22,227 bases of DNA from Fluviibacter sp964387485 (GTDB lineage: Bacteria; Pseudomonadota; Gammaproteobacteria; Burkholderiales; Rhodocyclaceae): assembly GCA_964387485.1 (NCBI GenBank), contig CAYLWV010000020.1:1-22227 (forward strand). The letters run 5' to 3'. Of this stretch, positions 1-7,766 are shown piece by piece. Numbering within the stretch: the first letter of the stretch is position 1; the number at the start of each line of letters is the position of its first letter. The position numbers and the translations under genes are program-made. A model generated the notes under the pieces. It was not told the DNA's origin, did no database searches, and was given only the letters and a program-made list of their open reading frames with translations.

Positions 1-779
1 AACAGTTCGGCCAGCGCATCGTGTGGCTCGATCTGAATGGTGTACGGATTAAACGTCAGGCCCAGCGATTCAACGAAACGCTTGGCAAAGCCTTCCCAGT
101 CGTAACCGGGGTAAGCAGCCAGGTGGGCGTTGTAGTTGCCGACAGCGCCGTTGATCTTTCCCAGCAGTTCCACCTGGGCAATGCGCACGCGGGCACGCTG
201 CAGACGGTAGGCGACGTTCGCCACTTCTTTACCCATGGTCGACGGTGTGGCTGGCTGACCGTGCGTACGGCTCATCATCGGAATCTCGGCATAGCCGTGG
301 GCCATTTCGGTGAGCTTGGCGATGAGGCGATCCAGCGTCGGCAGCATCACTTCTTTACGAGCGCCCTGGCACATGAGGGCATGCGACAGGTTGTTGATGT
401 CTTCCGAGGTGCAGGCGAAGTGGATGAATTCGCTGACTTTGGTGACTTCGGCATTGCCCTTGGTCTTGTCTTTAATCCAGTATTCCAGCGCCTTGACGTC
501 GTGGTTAGTCGTGGCTTCGATGCCCTTCACTTCTGCGGCATCCCCTTCGGAGAAGTTGTTGACCAGCGCATCCAGCTCGGCAATGGTGGCCGACGAGAAA
601 GCGGGAATTTCAGCGAAATGTGGTTCAGCGGCCAGCGCCTTGAGCCATTCGATCTCAACGCGCAGACGGGCGCGGATCAGACCGTATTCGGAGAAATGCG
701 GACGCAGCGGGTCAACTTTGGCGGCATAGCGGCCATCCAGCGGCGAAAGTGCTGTCAACGCACCAAGATTTTGAGACAT
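1..779 (-). CDS. purB: Adenylosuccinate lyase, N-terminal part (cut by window edge)
   Basis: This enzyme cleaves SAICAR to AICAR plus fumarate and adenylosuccinate to AMP plus fumarate in purine synthesis. Reading the minus strand from the ATG at 779 gives an open frame of about 259 codons to the window edge, starting MSQNLGALTALSPLDGRYA, which is the typical PurB opening. Further on, EFIHFACTSEDINN and MMSRTHGQPATPSTMGKE are the conserved lyase segments that hold substrate-binding and general acid His residues. The start is well supported by a CAGGAG ribosome binding site about six bases upstream. The rest, including the flexible signature loop, lies outside the window. Proximity to mnmA and a nudJ-type gene matches the purB region of many gamma- and betaproteobacteria. 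hflD, which often sits between purB and mnmA, is not here. Confidence 0.96.
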   Translation of the reverse strand, partial: MSQNLGALTALSPLDGRYAAKVDPLRPHFSEYGLIRARLRVEIEWLKALAAEPHFAEIPAFSSATIAELDALVNNFSEGDAAEVKGIEATTNHDVKALEYWIKDKTKGNAEVTKVSEFIHFACTSEDINNLSHALMCQGARKEVMLPTLDRLIAKLTEMAHGYAEIPMMSRTHGQPATPSTMGKEVANVAYRLQRARVRIAQVELLGKINGAVGNYNAHLAAYPGYDWEGFAKRFVESLGLTFNPYTIQIEPHDALAEL

Positions 780-911
780 CTGAAGCTCCTGAATACGGAA
801 AAATCGAAACCGTGATTTTATCATCCGACCGCCCGGCTGACCTACCAAAGCTGGGCGGCAACTCGAGTTCAGTGTAGGGTATGGGCTGATTTCTGTTGAC
901 CGGAGCCCCCA

Positions 912-1526
912 ATGAAATTGCTAGGCACCCCTACCAGCCCTTATGTGCGCAAGGTGCGCCTGATGCTGCTGGAAAAGAACATCCCTCACGAATACCTGAT
1001 TGATCCGCCGCGTGAGCCAGGTAGTCTGGTTGTTCGCGTCAACCCGCTGGGTCGCATTCCGGCGCTGATTCTGGATGAAGAAACCTGCGTGTTCGACTCG
1101 CCGGTGATTGCCGAGTATGTTGACAGTCTGAATGACACCCCGGTTCTGATCCCCCGCGACAACGCCCTGGCCCGCATGCGGGTAAAACGTTGGGAGGCGC
1201 TGGCCGATGGCATCATGGATTCGGCAATTGCTGTGCGCAACGAACGTATCCGCCCGGAAGAAAAACAGGAGCCTGGCAACGTCACACTGCATAACGGTGC
1301 CATCAGCCGTGCGCTCGATTTTGCGAGTGTGAGTCTGGGTAATGACACCTGGACCAACGGTGAAACCATCTCACTGGGCGATCTCGCCCTGTTTAGCACG
1401 CTGGTGTATCTTGATTTGCGTCAGCCGGAGCGTGACTGGCGCACCCCCCATCCGAACCTGGCCTTTTTGTTTGACCGTATGGCGGCACGCCCCAGCGCGC
1501 AGGCCTCACTGGCCGAACAGGCGTAA
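912..1526 (+). CDS. Glutathione S-transferase family protein (YibF-like)
   Basis: A 204-residue cytosolic GST. Residues 1-80 form the thioredoxin-like domain: the SPYVRKVR segment at 9-16 carries the likely glutathione-activating Ser, NPLGRIPAL at about 44-52 holds the cis-Pro, and FDSPVIAEYVD at about 61-71 is the glutathione gamma-Glu binding segment. The rest is the all-helical domain, with GDLALFSTLVYLDLR near 156-170. Length is normal for the family. A GGAG site at 902-905, six bases before the ATG, supports the start. The gene stands alone, divergent from purB and convergent with mnmA. Bacterial GSTs of this type act on diverse electrophiles, and the substrate cannot be read from the sequence. 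Confidence 0.9.
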   Translation: MKLLGTPTSPYVRKVRLMLLEKNIPHEYLIDPPREPGSLVVRVNPLGRIPALILDEETCVFDSPVIAEYVDSLNDTPVLIPRDNALARMRVKRWEALADGIMDSAIAVRNERIRPEEKQEPGNVTLHNGAISRALDFASVSLGNDTWTNGETISLGDLALFSTLVYLDLRQPERDWRTPHPNLAFLFDRMAARPSAQASLAEQA

Positions 1527-1569
1527 CCGGTCACGTAAAAATTACGCGGTGGGGGGGGTTATCGACGCA

Positions 1570-2739
1570 TTAATCAGCCAGCGATTGCAGGTCGGCGGTC
1601 AGCACAGGTTGACCGCCCATGCGGGCCGATTCGATGATGCCGCCCCCGAGGCAGACCCGGCTTTCGTACATGACCAGCGATTGACCGGGTGTCACTGCCC
1701 ACTGCGGTGAGGCAAAGCGGATAACCGCACGTTCGGCGTCGATACGTTCGATTTCACAAGGCGCATCGGGCGAACGATAACGGGTTTTAGCCGTGTACAC
1801 CCAGTGCGTGTGCGGCAACTCCCCCGAGATCCAGTTCATGTCGGTAATCGTGACTTCATCCACGTATAGCGCCGGGTGATCGTGGCCGGAAACCACATAG
1901 AGCACATTGGCTGCCATGTCTTTACGCGCCACGTACCAGGCATCGTGTTCACCACTGCCGTGATCGTTTCCCTTCACGCCACCGATATGCAGGCCTTTAC
2001 GCTGTCCCAGGGTATGGAACGCCAGGCCCTGATGGGTACCCAGCAGTTTGCCGGAATCCAGATCCCGAATCTCACCGGGGTTTTGCGGCACGTAGCGTTG
2101 CAGGAAATCATTGAACGGCCGCTCACCGATAAAGCAGATACCGGTGGAATCCTTTTTCTTGGCGACCGGTAGCCCAGCAGCCTCGGCCTTGGCGCGCACT
2201 TCCGGCTTCAGCCAGCCGGCCAGCGGAAAGAGCGCCGGTTTGAGCTGCGTCTGATTCAGGCGATACAGGAAGTAGCTCTGATCCTTGTTGCCGTCTTCGG
2301 CCTTCAGTAACTGACGTTTGCCATCAAAATCCTGCAGCCCGGCGTAATGGCCGGTGGCAATGTAATCAGCGCCCAGGCTGATGGCGTGCTCAAGAAAAGC
2401 GGCAAATTTGATTTCCGAGTTACACAGCACATCGGGGTTGGGCGTGCGGCCGGCGTTGTATTCCTGCAGGAATGTGGAAAACACGCGGTCCCGATATTCC
2501 TTGGCGAAGTTCACGACTTCCACGTCGATCCCCAGAATGTCGGTGACACTCATGACGTCAATCAGATCCTGACGCGTGCTGCAGTATTCGTCGGTGTCGT
2601 CGTCTTCCCAGTTTTTCATGAACAGGCCGATCACACGGTAGCCCTGCTCCTTGAGCAATAAGGCAGCGACCGATGAATCGACACCGCCGGACAGACCAAC
2701 CACTACAGTCTTTGCAGTTTTAACAGACAAAGATGACAT
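1570..2739 (-). CDS. mnmA: tRNA-specific 2-thiouridylase MnmA
   Basis: MnmA makes the s2 group of 2-thiouridine at wobble position 34 of tRNA Lys, Glu and Gln, using ATP to adenylate U34 and sulfur relayed through TusE or a desulfurase. The 389 residues carry the PP-loop SGGVDSS at 17-23, the catalytic Cys106 in PNPDVLCNSEIKF and the second catalytic Cys202 in DSTGICFIGERPF. The ATGHYAG segment near 128-134 and the C-terminal beta-barrel region (LGGGIIESA near the end) are also present. Length and Cys spacing match E. coli MnmA (Cys102/Cys199). It is the last gene of a minus-strand operon, starting 11 bases after the stop of the secreted unknown gene, so it is probably co-transcribed with that gene and the Nudix gene. 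Confidence 0.97.
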   Translation of the reverse strand: MSSLSVKTAKTVVVGLSGGVDSSVAALLLKEQGYRVIGLFMKNWEDDDTDEYCSTRQDLIDVMSVTDILGIDVEVVNFAKEYRDRVFSTFLQEYNAGRTPNPDVLCNSEIKFAAFLEHAISLGADYIATGHYAGLQDFDGKRQLLKAEDGNKDQSYFLYRLNQTQLKPALFPLAGWLKPEVRAKAEAAGLPVAKKKDSTGICFIGERPFNDFLQRYVPQNPGEIRDLDSGKLLGTHQGLAFHTLGQRKGLHIGGVKGNDHGSGEHDAWYVARKDMAANVLYVVSGHDHPALYVDEVTITDMNWISGELPHTHWVYTAKTRYRSPDAPCEIERIDAERAVIRFASPQWAVTPGQSLVMYESRVCLGGGIIESARMGGQPVLTADLQSLAD

Positions 2740-2750
2740 GAACTTATTCC

Positions 2751-3362
2751 TCAGCGGCCTGCCGATGATGTTGCGGCAGCCGTATGGTGTTGCGTTTCCA
2801 GGCTATAAAAGCGGTAAGACGCCCATTCTCTCACGGGCTGCACCGGCGGCAAGCTGCCCTGTTCCACGAACCAGGGATCGATGGTGTAAATCCCGGTGTC
2901 ATCTTCGGCATTGGCATCCGTGGCGATCAGCGTGGCACTGTAATGGGAATCCAGAAACAGGGTCCGGTGGGCATAGGGCCCAACCCGGTGCCAGCGCAAT
3001 GCCTGCCGATGCGCCAGAAACGAGAGGATGTTGCGCGTACTGGACGAGTGATCAATGCAATCCATACGACCGACGACGGTCTCATCTTCTTCATTGCCGG
3101 GTTCATCCGCGCCAATCGGGGTCTGTTCGGCCGCCCGCACATAGAATTGACGAACCACTTCGGCCACGGCAATCCGCTCGGCTTCCGGTGTTTTGGCCTG
3201 GCGCAGTGGCGCCAGCATTCTTTTGAGCCAGGGCTCCGGGTAGCTGACGACCCCCGGGGTTTTACAGCTCCAGTCATAACAGAAGCGCACCAGACCATCG
3301 GCCACCGCCAGCGGTGCGCTTAATGCCAGGCATAATGCCAGCAAGACTGCGCGTACCGTCAT
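2751..3362 (-). CDS. Secreted protein of unknown function with a possible Cys-His-Asp triad
   Basis: I do not recognise a named family. The 203 residues begin with a clear Sec signal peptide (hydrophobic stretch at 6-20, likely cleavage after APLAVA at residue 21). The mature part has a close Cys pair (Cys28, Cys33) that could form a disulfide in the periplasm. It then shows RMDCIDHSSSTRN with Cys102, DSHYSATLI with His140 and IYTIDPWFVEQG with Asp162. Cys, then His, then Asp, each in a short conserved-looking block and the last two in predicted beta strands, is the order of papain-like and transglutaminase-like enzymes. This functional reading is inference. The ATG is four bases after the Nudix stop codon, and the stop is 11 bases before mnmA, so the gene is in the middle of an operon. 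Confidence 0.85.
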   Translation of the reverse strand: MTVRAVLLALCLALSAPLAVADGLVRFCYDWSCKTPGVVSYPEPWLKRMLAPLRQAKTPEAERIAVAEVVRQFYVRAAEQTPIGADEPGNEEDETVVGRMDCIDHSSSTRNILSFLAHRQALRWHRVGPYAHRTLFLDSHYSATLIATDANAEDDTGIYTIDPWFVEQGSLPPVQPVREWASYRFYSLETQHHTAAATSSAGR

Positions 3363-3366
3363 GACA

Positions 3367-3837
3367 TCAGTCGTAGTGGGTAATGCTATCTAACGGCAAA
3401 CGCCGCCCGGACACCCAATCCTCAACGCATTGCAGAACCAACGGGCTGCGATGGCGGGCTTGCGACGCGCGTAACTCTTCCAGCGTCAGCCAGTGCGCCG
3501 CGATGATGCCGTCATCCAGCTTCGGATCCGCTTCAATCTGGTCCAGTCGACAGGCAAAAGCAAAGCGCAGGTACGTGATATCACCGGCCGGTACCGTCCA
3601 TTGGTACACCCCAACCAGCGCTTCGGGTGTCACGTGGCAACCGGTTTCTTCCAGCGCTTCTCGGGCACAAGCGGCAATCAACGATTCACCTTCATCCAGA
3701 TGCCCTGCCGGCTGGTTAAAACGTAGGCCGGCCGAGGTTTCCTCTTCCACCACGAGAAAGCGTCCGTCGCGCTCGACCAGCGCAGCAACCGTGACGCTGG
3801 GTTTCCAACGATGTTTTTGGCTATTCATAGACATCAT
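3367..3837 (-). CDS. nudJ: Nudix hydrolase, NudJ-like
   Basis: A 156-residue Nudix pyrophosphohydrolase with a complete Nudix box at 45-67 (G45, E51, R59-E60, E63-E64, G66). The opening WKPSVTVAALVERDGRFLVVEE and the segment RFNQPAGHLDEGE are typical of NudJ (YmfB), which hydrolyses nucleoside di- and triphosphates and the thiamin precursor HMP-PP. In E. coli nudJ also lies next to mnmA, which supports the name. The open frame runs far upstream, but homologues start close to WKP, so the ATGs at 3837, 3834 and 3828 are the realistic starts. None has a good ribosome binding site and I list the longest. A 7-bp hairpin (3842-3860) lies just upstream. It is the first gene of the three-gene operon with mnmA. 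Confidence 0.9.
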   Translation of the reverse strand: MMSMNSQKHRWKPSVTVAALVERDGRFLVVEEETSAGLRFNQPAGHLDEGESLIAACAREALEETGCHVTPEALVGVYQWTVPAGDITYLRFAFACRLDQIEADPKLDDGIIAAHWLTLEELRASQARHRSPLVLQCVEDWVSGRRLPLDSITHYD

Positions 3838-3841
3838 TTTA

Positions 3842-3860
3842 CCGAAATAGGGCATTTCGG
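3842..3860 (-). promoter_or_regulatory. Hairpin directly upstream of the Nudix gene start
   Basis: CCGAAAT (3842-3848) and ATTTCGG (3854-3860) form a perfect 7-bp inverted repeat with a 5-base loop. It ends four bases before the most upstream ATG of the Nudix gene, in the place where a ribosome binding site would sit. It has no T-run on either side, so it does not look like a terminator. A role in limiting translation is only a possibility. Confidence 0.35.
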
Positions 3861-3892
3861 CTGCGCCGGCACGGCCCGATACAAAATCCTGG

Positions 3893-3942
3893 TTGACACG
3901 ACCGTCACCGATCCTGATTTTGGGCCAGAAATCGGCTAAAAT
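3893..3942 (+). promoter_or_regulatory. Candidate promoter region for ilvE
   Basis: A perfect TTGACA lies at 3893-3898, but the sequence 17 bases on (GATTTT, 3916-3921) is a poor -10. A better -10, TAAAAT, lies at 3937-3942 but lacks a good -35 at the usual distance. One of the two probably serves the plus-strand run starting with ilvE. The sequence does not decide which. Confidence 0.35.
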
Positions 3943-4002
3943 CACGCGATCCGGTCGCCAAGCTGCGACCCCACTAAGACGATTGATCAAAGGATTCACA
4001 TC

Positions 4003-4923
4003 ATGTCGATGTCCGACCGCGACGGTTTTATCTGGCTGGATGGCAAGCTGGTTCCCTGGCGTGACGCCAATACGCACGTGCTGACACACTCGCTGCATTA
4101 CGGCATGAGCGTATTTGAAGGTGTCCGCGCCTATGACACCGGTCGCGGCACGTCGATTTTCCGTCTGCAGGATCACACCCGTCGCCTGTTCAACTCGGCA
4201 CACATCTTCCAGATGGAAGTGCCCTATGATGAAGACACGCTCAACGAGGCCCACAAGGAAGTCGTGCGCGCCAACAATCTGGAAAGTGCCTACATCCGCC
4301 CGCTGGTGTACTACGGGTCGGAAAAGATGGGCGTGTCCCCGAAGGGGGCCAAGGTCCACGTGGCCATCGGTGCGTGGGCCTGGGGTGCCTATCTGGGCGA
4401 AGACGGCCTGAAGAAAGGCATTCGCGTCAAAACCTCGTCGTACACGCGTCACCATGTGAACGTGTCGATGGTGCGCGCCAAGGCCAGTGGTCACTATGTG
4501 AACTCGATTCTGGCCAACAACGAAGCCGTGGCTGATGGTTACGACGAAGCCCTGCTGCTGGATACCGAAGGCTACGTCTCAGAAGGCGCTGGCGAAAATC
4601 TGTTCATCGTCAAGAACGGCAAGGTCTACACACCAGAACTGTCGTCGTGCCTGGAAGGTATCACCCGTGACAGCGTGGTAACGCTGGCTCGCGAGCTCGG
4701 TATTTCGATTGAAGAAAAACGGATTACCCGCGATGAAGTCTACTGTGCTGACGAAGCCTTCTTCACCGGCACCGCTGCCGAAGTCACCCCGATCCGTGAA
4801 CTCGATAACCGCAAGATCGGTATCGGCAGCCGCGGTCCGGTCACCGAGCGTATTCAGTCGGCTTACTTCGATGCGGTCAATGGCCGCAATCCGAAGCATG
4901 AAGACTGGCTGAGCTTTATCTAA
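4003..4923 (+). CDS. ilvE: Branched-chain amino acid aminotransferase
   Basis: IlvE is a PLP enzyme that moves the amino group between glutamate and the keto acids of leucine, isoleucine and valine, the last step of their synthesis. The 306 residues are fold-type IV. They show HSLHYGMSVFEGVRAY at 29-44, the PLP lysine K160 in SMVRAKASGHYVNS, EGYVSEGAGENLF near 189-201 and FFTGTAAEVTPIREL near 253-267. The position of the lysine and the length match E. coli IlvE. The start at 4003 is supported by AAGGA at 3990-3994, eight bases upstream. A second ATG at 4009 is less well placed. It is followed after 29 bases by the small CHCC zinc-finger gene. Confidence 0.97.
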   Translation: MSMSDRDGFIWLDGKLVPWRDANTHVLTHSLHYGMSVFEGVRAYDTGRGTSIFRLQDHTRRLFNSAHIFQMEVPYDEDTLNEAHKEVVRANNLESAYIRPLVYYGSEKMGVSPKGAKVHVAIGAWAWGAYLGEDGLKKGIRVKTSSYTRHHVNVSMVRAKASGHYVNSILANNEAVADGYDEALLLDTEGYVSEGAGENLFIVKNGKVYTPELSSCLEGITRDSVVTLARELGISIEEKRITRDEVYCADEAFFTGTAAEVTPIRELDNRKIGIGSRGPVTERIQSAYFDAVNGRNPKHEDWLSFI

Positions 4924-4952
4924 TTCCAGACCCACTTTCCGAGGCTTTTCTG

Positions 4953-5159
4953 ATGACTGCACCGCTTGAAAACACGCTGTCTGCCAAAGCACTGACCATC
5001 ACGGCTAATGATCTGCCCCTGCACTGCCCGCCCCAGGGTGTGCAGCTGTGGTCGGGTCACCCGCGCGTTTACCTTGATGTTCTGAAAACCGGCGAAGTGA
5101 AGTGCCCGTACTGCGGTACGCATTACACGTTTTCCGGTCCGCAACCGCACGGCCACTAA
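4953..5159 (+). CDS. Small CHCC zinc-finger protein
   Basis: A 68-residue protein with Cys25, His36, Cys51 and Cys54 in the order and spacing of the zf-CHCC family (Pfam name as I remember it), which is related to the zinc-binding complex I subunit NDUFS6. Key segments are LPLHCP, GHPRVYLDV and GEVKCPYCGTHYTF. GAGG at 4941-4944 sits eight bases before the ATG. It lies 29 bases after ilvE and 33 bases before waaF. Such proteins are common in proteobacteria. In bacteria their role is poorly known, and the placement behind ilvE looks like co-transcription rather than a shared pathway. Confidence 0.88.
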   Translation: MTAPLENTLSAKALTITANDLPLHCPPQGVQLWSGHPRVYLDVLKTGEVKCPYCGTHYTFSGPQPHGH

Positions 5160-5192
5160 TCCGCGACTGTACGCAGGCCGGCTGCCCCATTG

Positions 5193-6230
5193 ATGAACGC
5201 AGTCTCCCTGCTTGTCGCACCGGCCTGGGTGGGCGACGCCGTGATGAGCGAACCGCTCATCCGGCAGATTGCCGACCACGACCAGAAACCCGTTGATGTT
5301 CTAGCCCCTCCCTGGGTGGCACCGCTCTACGAGCGGATGCCTAATGTCGGCCGGGTCATCCCTGCACCGTTTGCGCATGGCCGCCTGGACCTCAAAGCCC
5401 GTTGGGCGCTGGGTCGCCACCTCGGCACCCATGGCTACCAGAATGCCTACCTGCTGCCTAACTCGCTGAAATCGGCACTGCCCACGTTTTTTGCCGGCAT
5501 CCCGAACCGCATCGGTTTTACCGGGGAATGCCGCTACGGTCTTGTTAACCGACGCCAGACGCTGAATAAGCAGGCTCTACCCCGCATGGTGGACCGCTTC
5601 CTGGCCCTGGCACCGGCCAGCGCATCCGCCGCCCAAGCCCCGGATCTCGACATCCCCCGCCTGACGGCACGCCCCGGCGCCTTTGCCGCGCTGTCTGACA
5701 AACTGGGTTTAACCGTCAAGAGTCATCCTTTGGCAATTCTCTGCCCCGGTGCCGAGTACGGGCCGGCCAAGCGCTGGCCGGAAGCCCACTTCGCACAATT
5801 GGCAACCTCCCTGAAGCAAACCGGTTTCACGGTCTGCACGCTGGGCTCGGGCAAAGATCAGGCCATCGGTGACGCCATTGAAACCTTAAGCCATGGCGCG
5901 GCCATCAATCTGTGCGGACGTACTCAACTGGCTGAAGCCATTGATTTGTTAAGCGGCGCATCGGTGGTAATTTCCAACGATTCCGGTCTCATGCACGTAG
6001 CCGCAGCGCTTGACCGACCCTTGATTGCCCTGTTCGGCTCTTCATCGCCGGTCTTTACCCCGCCGCTCGCTAAACAGGTGCGCATTCTGCAGCACCCCGT
6101 CCCATGCAGTCCCTGTTTCGCCAGAACCTGTCGTTACGGTCACCTGGACTGTCTGAACAAGCTCACGCCAGAAACCGTCCTCGCTGCCACCCTTGCCATG
6201 GCGCCCACTTTCGAAAGCCCCACCCCATGA
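5193..6230 (+). CDS. waaF: ADP-heptose:LPS heptosyltransferase II
   Basis: WaaF adds the second heptose to the inner core of lipopolysaccharide at the cytoplasmic face of the inner membrane. The 345-residue GT9-family protein starts MNAVSLLVAPAWVGDAVMSE, the glycine-containing N-terminal acceptor-side loop. It has YLLPNSLKSALPTFFAGIPNRIGF in the N-terminal domain, CPGAEYGPAKRWPEAHF at the start of the nucleotide-sugar domain, and ISNDSGLMHVAAALDRP and LFGSSSP for ADP-heptose binding. The C terminus has a Cys cluster (CSPCFARTCRYGHLDC), also typical of this enzyme. I place the start at the ATG at 5193. A TTG directly before it is less likely. The stop overlaps the next start codon (ATGA). Confidence 0.95.
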   Translation: MNAVSLLVAPAWVGDAVMSEPLIRQIADHDQKPVDVLAPPWVAPLYERMPNVGRVIPAPFAHGRLDLKARWALGRHLGTHGYQNAYLLPNSLKSALPTFFAGIPNRIGFTGECRYGLVNRRQTLNKQALPRMVDRFLALAPASASAAQAPDLDIPRLTARPGAFAALSDKLGLTVKSHPLAILCPGAEYGPAKRWPEAHFAQLATSLKQTGFTVCTLGSGKDQAIGDAIETLSHGAAINLCGRTQLAEAIDLLSGASVVISNDSGLMHVAAALDRPLIALFGSSSPVFTPPLAKQVRILQHPVPCSPCFARTCRYGHLDCLNKLTPETVLAATLAMAPTFESPTP

Positions 6231-6721
6231 GTCTGCCACCGCCCTCGGCCCCAGTCCCCAACTTCGCCACCCCCGACGATGCCGAGCGCGGTTTTTACGA
6301 AAGCATTGCGCAAGCCAATCTGGACGCGCTGATGGCCATCTGGGCCGACGAAGACGAGATTGTCTGTGTCGATCCGGATGGGCGACGTGCTGCCGGTCAC
6401 GCAGCAATACGCCAGGGCTGGCAATCGATTTTCAGCGGCTGCCATCATCTGGAAATTGAAGTGATGAACATCATGCGCTGGCAGAGCGGTCTAGTCGCCA
6501 TTCATCTCGTGCAGGAAAGCATTACCCTGTTCAGCGTCCCTGAAGAACTCACAGATCCCGAACATCCGAACACACTCGTCCGCCGTAATGGCGTCACCAC
6601 CGCCATGAATGTCTATGTACGGGGTGGCAACGGCTGGCGACTCGTATGCCATCAGGCAACGGCGCAGCTGGCGGACGTTGAATCGCAAATGACGAGTGCT
6701 GCAACACATACCCTGCACTAA
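6227..6721 (+). CDS. SnoaL-like / nuclear transport factor 2 family protein
   Basis: A 164-residue protein whose core (about 16-150) looks like the SnoaL_3/DUF4440 type of the NTF2-like fold. DAERGFYESIAQANLDALM, then WADEDEIVCVDPDG and GHAAIRQGWQSIF, form the helix-turn-strand opening of that family, and WRLVCHQAT closes it. These small cone-shaped domains serve as isomerases, binding domains or unknown functions, and no catalytic residues stand out here. The ATG at 6227 shares an ATGA with the waaF stop, so translation is probably coupled to waaF. I chose this start because upstream in-frame sequence lies wholly inside waaF. The proline-rich first dozen residues look unstructured. Confidence 0.85.
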   Translation: MSLPPPSAPVPNFATPDDAERGFYESIAQANLDALMAIWADEDEIVCVDPDGRRAAGHAAIRQGWQSIFSGCHHLEIEVMNIMRWQSGLVAIHLVQESITLFSVPEELTDPEHPNTLVRRNGVTTAMNVYVRGGNGWRLVCHQATAQLADVESQMTSAATHTLH

Positions 6722-6736
6722 GCTCCAACACGCTTT

Positions 6737-7735
6737 ATGCTGCCTCTTGCGCCCTACCGTGCCCCGTTCTTTCTGTTTAACGGGCACTTGCAGACCCTCT
6801 GGCCGGTCTGGCGCAATCTGCGTCAGACACCCATCGGTTGGCCACGCGAACGCTGGGATACGCCTGACGGGGACTTTATCGATGTGGATTGCATCAGTAC
6901 GGATGCGCTCCCCGCGCACGAAAGCAACGCACCCGTCGTCATCCTGTTTCATGGCCTCGAAGGCAGCGCCCAATCCCACTACGCCCGCAATATGGCCACC
7001 GTGCTGCAGCAGATCGGCTGGGTCGGTTTTGTACCGAACTTTCGCGGCTGCAGCGGCGAGCTGAATAATAAACCCCGCGCCTATCACTCTGGGGACGCCG
7101 CCGAGATCGACTGGATCCTGCGCCGCTTCCGAACGCGCTTTCCGAATCGCCCGCTGTTTGCGGCAGGCGTTTCGTTGGGCGGCAATGCCCTGATGAAATG
7201 GCTGGGTGAGCAGGGTACCGCCGCCAGCGCCGTCATCAATGGCGCAGCTGCCGTATCCCCGCCCATGGATGTGGCCGCCTGTGGTGCCTGGCTGGACCAG
7301 GGCGCGAATCAAAAGGTCTACACCCAACATTTTCTGCGCACCATGAAGCTGCAGAGTGAGGCACGACTGGCACGTTTTCCGGGGCTGTTTGATGCAGCAC
7401 GCATGCGTCGCGCCACGACGCTGAGGGAGTTTGATGATACCGTCACCGCCCCCCTGCATGGATTTAACGGCGTGGATGACTACTGGCAGCGCGCCTCGGC
7501 CCTGCCACTGCTCGGCAACATTGCCTTGCCAACGCTCTTACTCATGCCACGCAATGATCCGTTTCTCACGGCAGCCTGTTACCCGCTACCGGCGGAATGC
7601 CCGGTAGCGATTACCCTCGAAACGCCGGCAAGCGGCGGCCATGTGGGCTTTAGTAGCGGCTCAGGCGCACATCGTGATCTGTGGCTGCCAACCCGTATAA
7701 TTAACTTCTTTGCACAATCGCTCGACCTGAACTGA
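6737..7735 (+). CDS. yheT: Alpha/beta hydrolase, YheT family
   Basis: A 332-residue alpha/beta hydrolase. The opening FLFNGHLQTLWP (12-23) is a hallmark of the YheT group. FHGLEGSAQSHY (71-82) gives the oxyanion region, FAAGVSLGGN (141-150) carries the nucleophile Ser146, RNDPF near 272 the acid, and SGGHVGF near 303 the catalytic His. The full triad is therefore present. Members are predicted esterases or lipases, and the E. coli protein has no firmly assigned substrate. The gene starts 15 bases after the SnoaL-like gene with no clear ribosome binding site, and runs in the same direction as its neighbours. Confidence 0.92.
   Translation: MLPLAPYRAPFFLFNGHLQTLWPVWRNLRQTPIGWPRERWDTPDGDFIDVDCISTDALPAHESNAPVVILFHGLEGSAQSHYARNMATVLQQIGWVGFVPNFRGCSGELNNKPRAYHSGDAAEIDWILRRFRTRFPNRPLFAAGVSLGGNALMKWLGEQGTAASAVINGAAAVSPPMDVAACGAWLDQGANQKVYTQHFLRTMKLQSEARLARFPGLFDAARMRRATTLREFDDTVTAPLHGFNGVDDYWQRASALPLLGNIALPTLLLMPRNDPFLTAACYPLPAECPVAITLETPASGGHVGFSSGSGAHRDLWLPTRIINFFAQSLDLN
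7696..7701 (+). promoter_or_regulatory. Perfect -10 hexamer inside the end of the YheT gene
   Basis: TATAAT lies at 7696-7701, 66 bases before the phosphohexomutase ATG, inside codons for Thr-Arg-Ile-Ile-Asn of the hydrolase. No convincing -35 is found 16-18 bases upstream. It may give the mutase gene its own promoter, but a chance match is quite possible. Confidence 0.25.
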
Positions 7736-7766
7736 TATCACACCGAGCCTAACGACGAGAACAACC

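Noticed and set aside
1551..1558. Run of eight G between the convergent GST and mnmA genes, next to a small CGTAA/TTACG stem
   Set aside because: It lies outside both coding regions, so it is no phase-variation tract within a gene. The stem is only 5 bp and has no proper T-run, so it is not a convincing terminator.
3838..4494. Long upstream extension of the Nudix reading frame on the minus strand, opposite ilvE
   Set aside because: It is antisense to ilvE, is not like Nudix N termini, and the family opening (WKPSVTV) begins close to the ATGs near 3828-3837.
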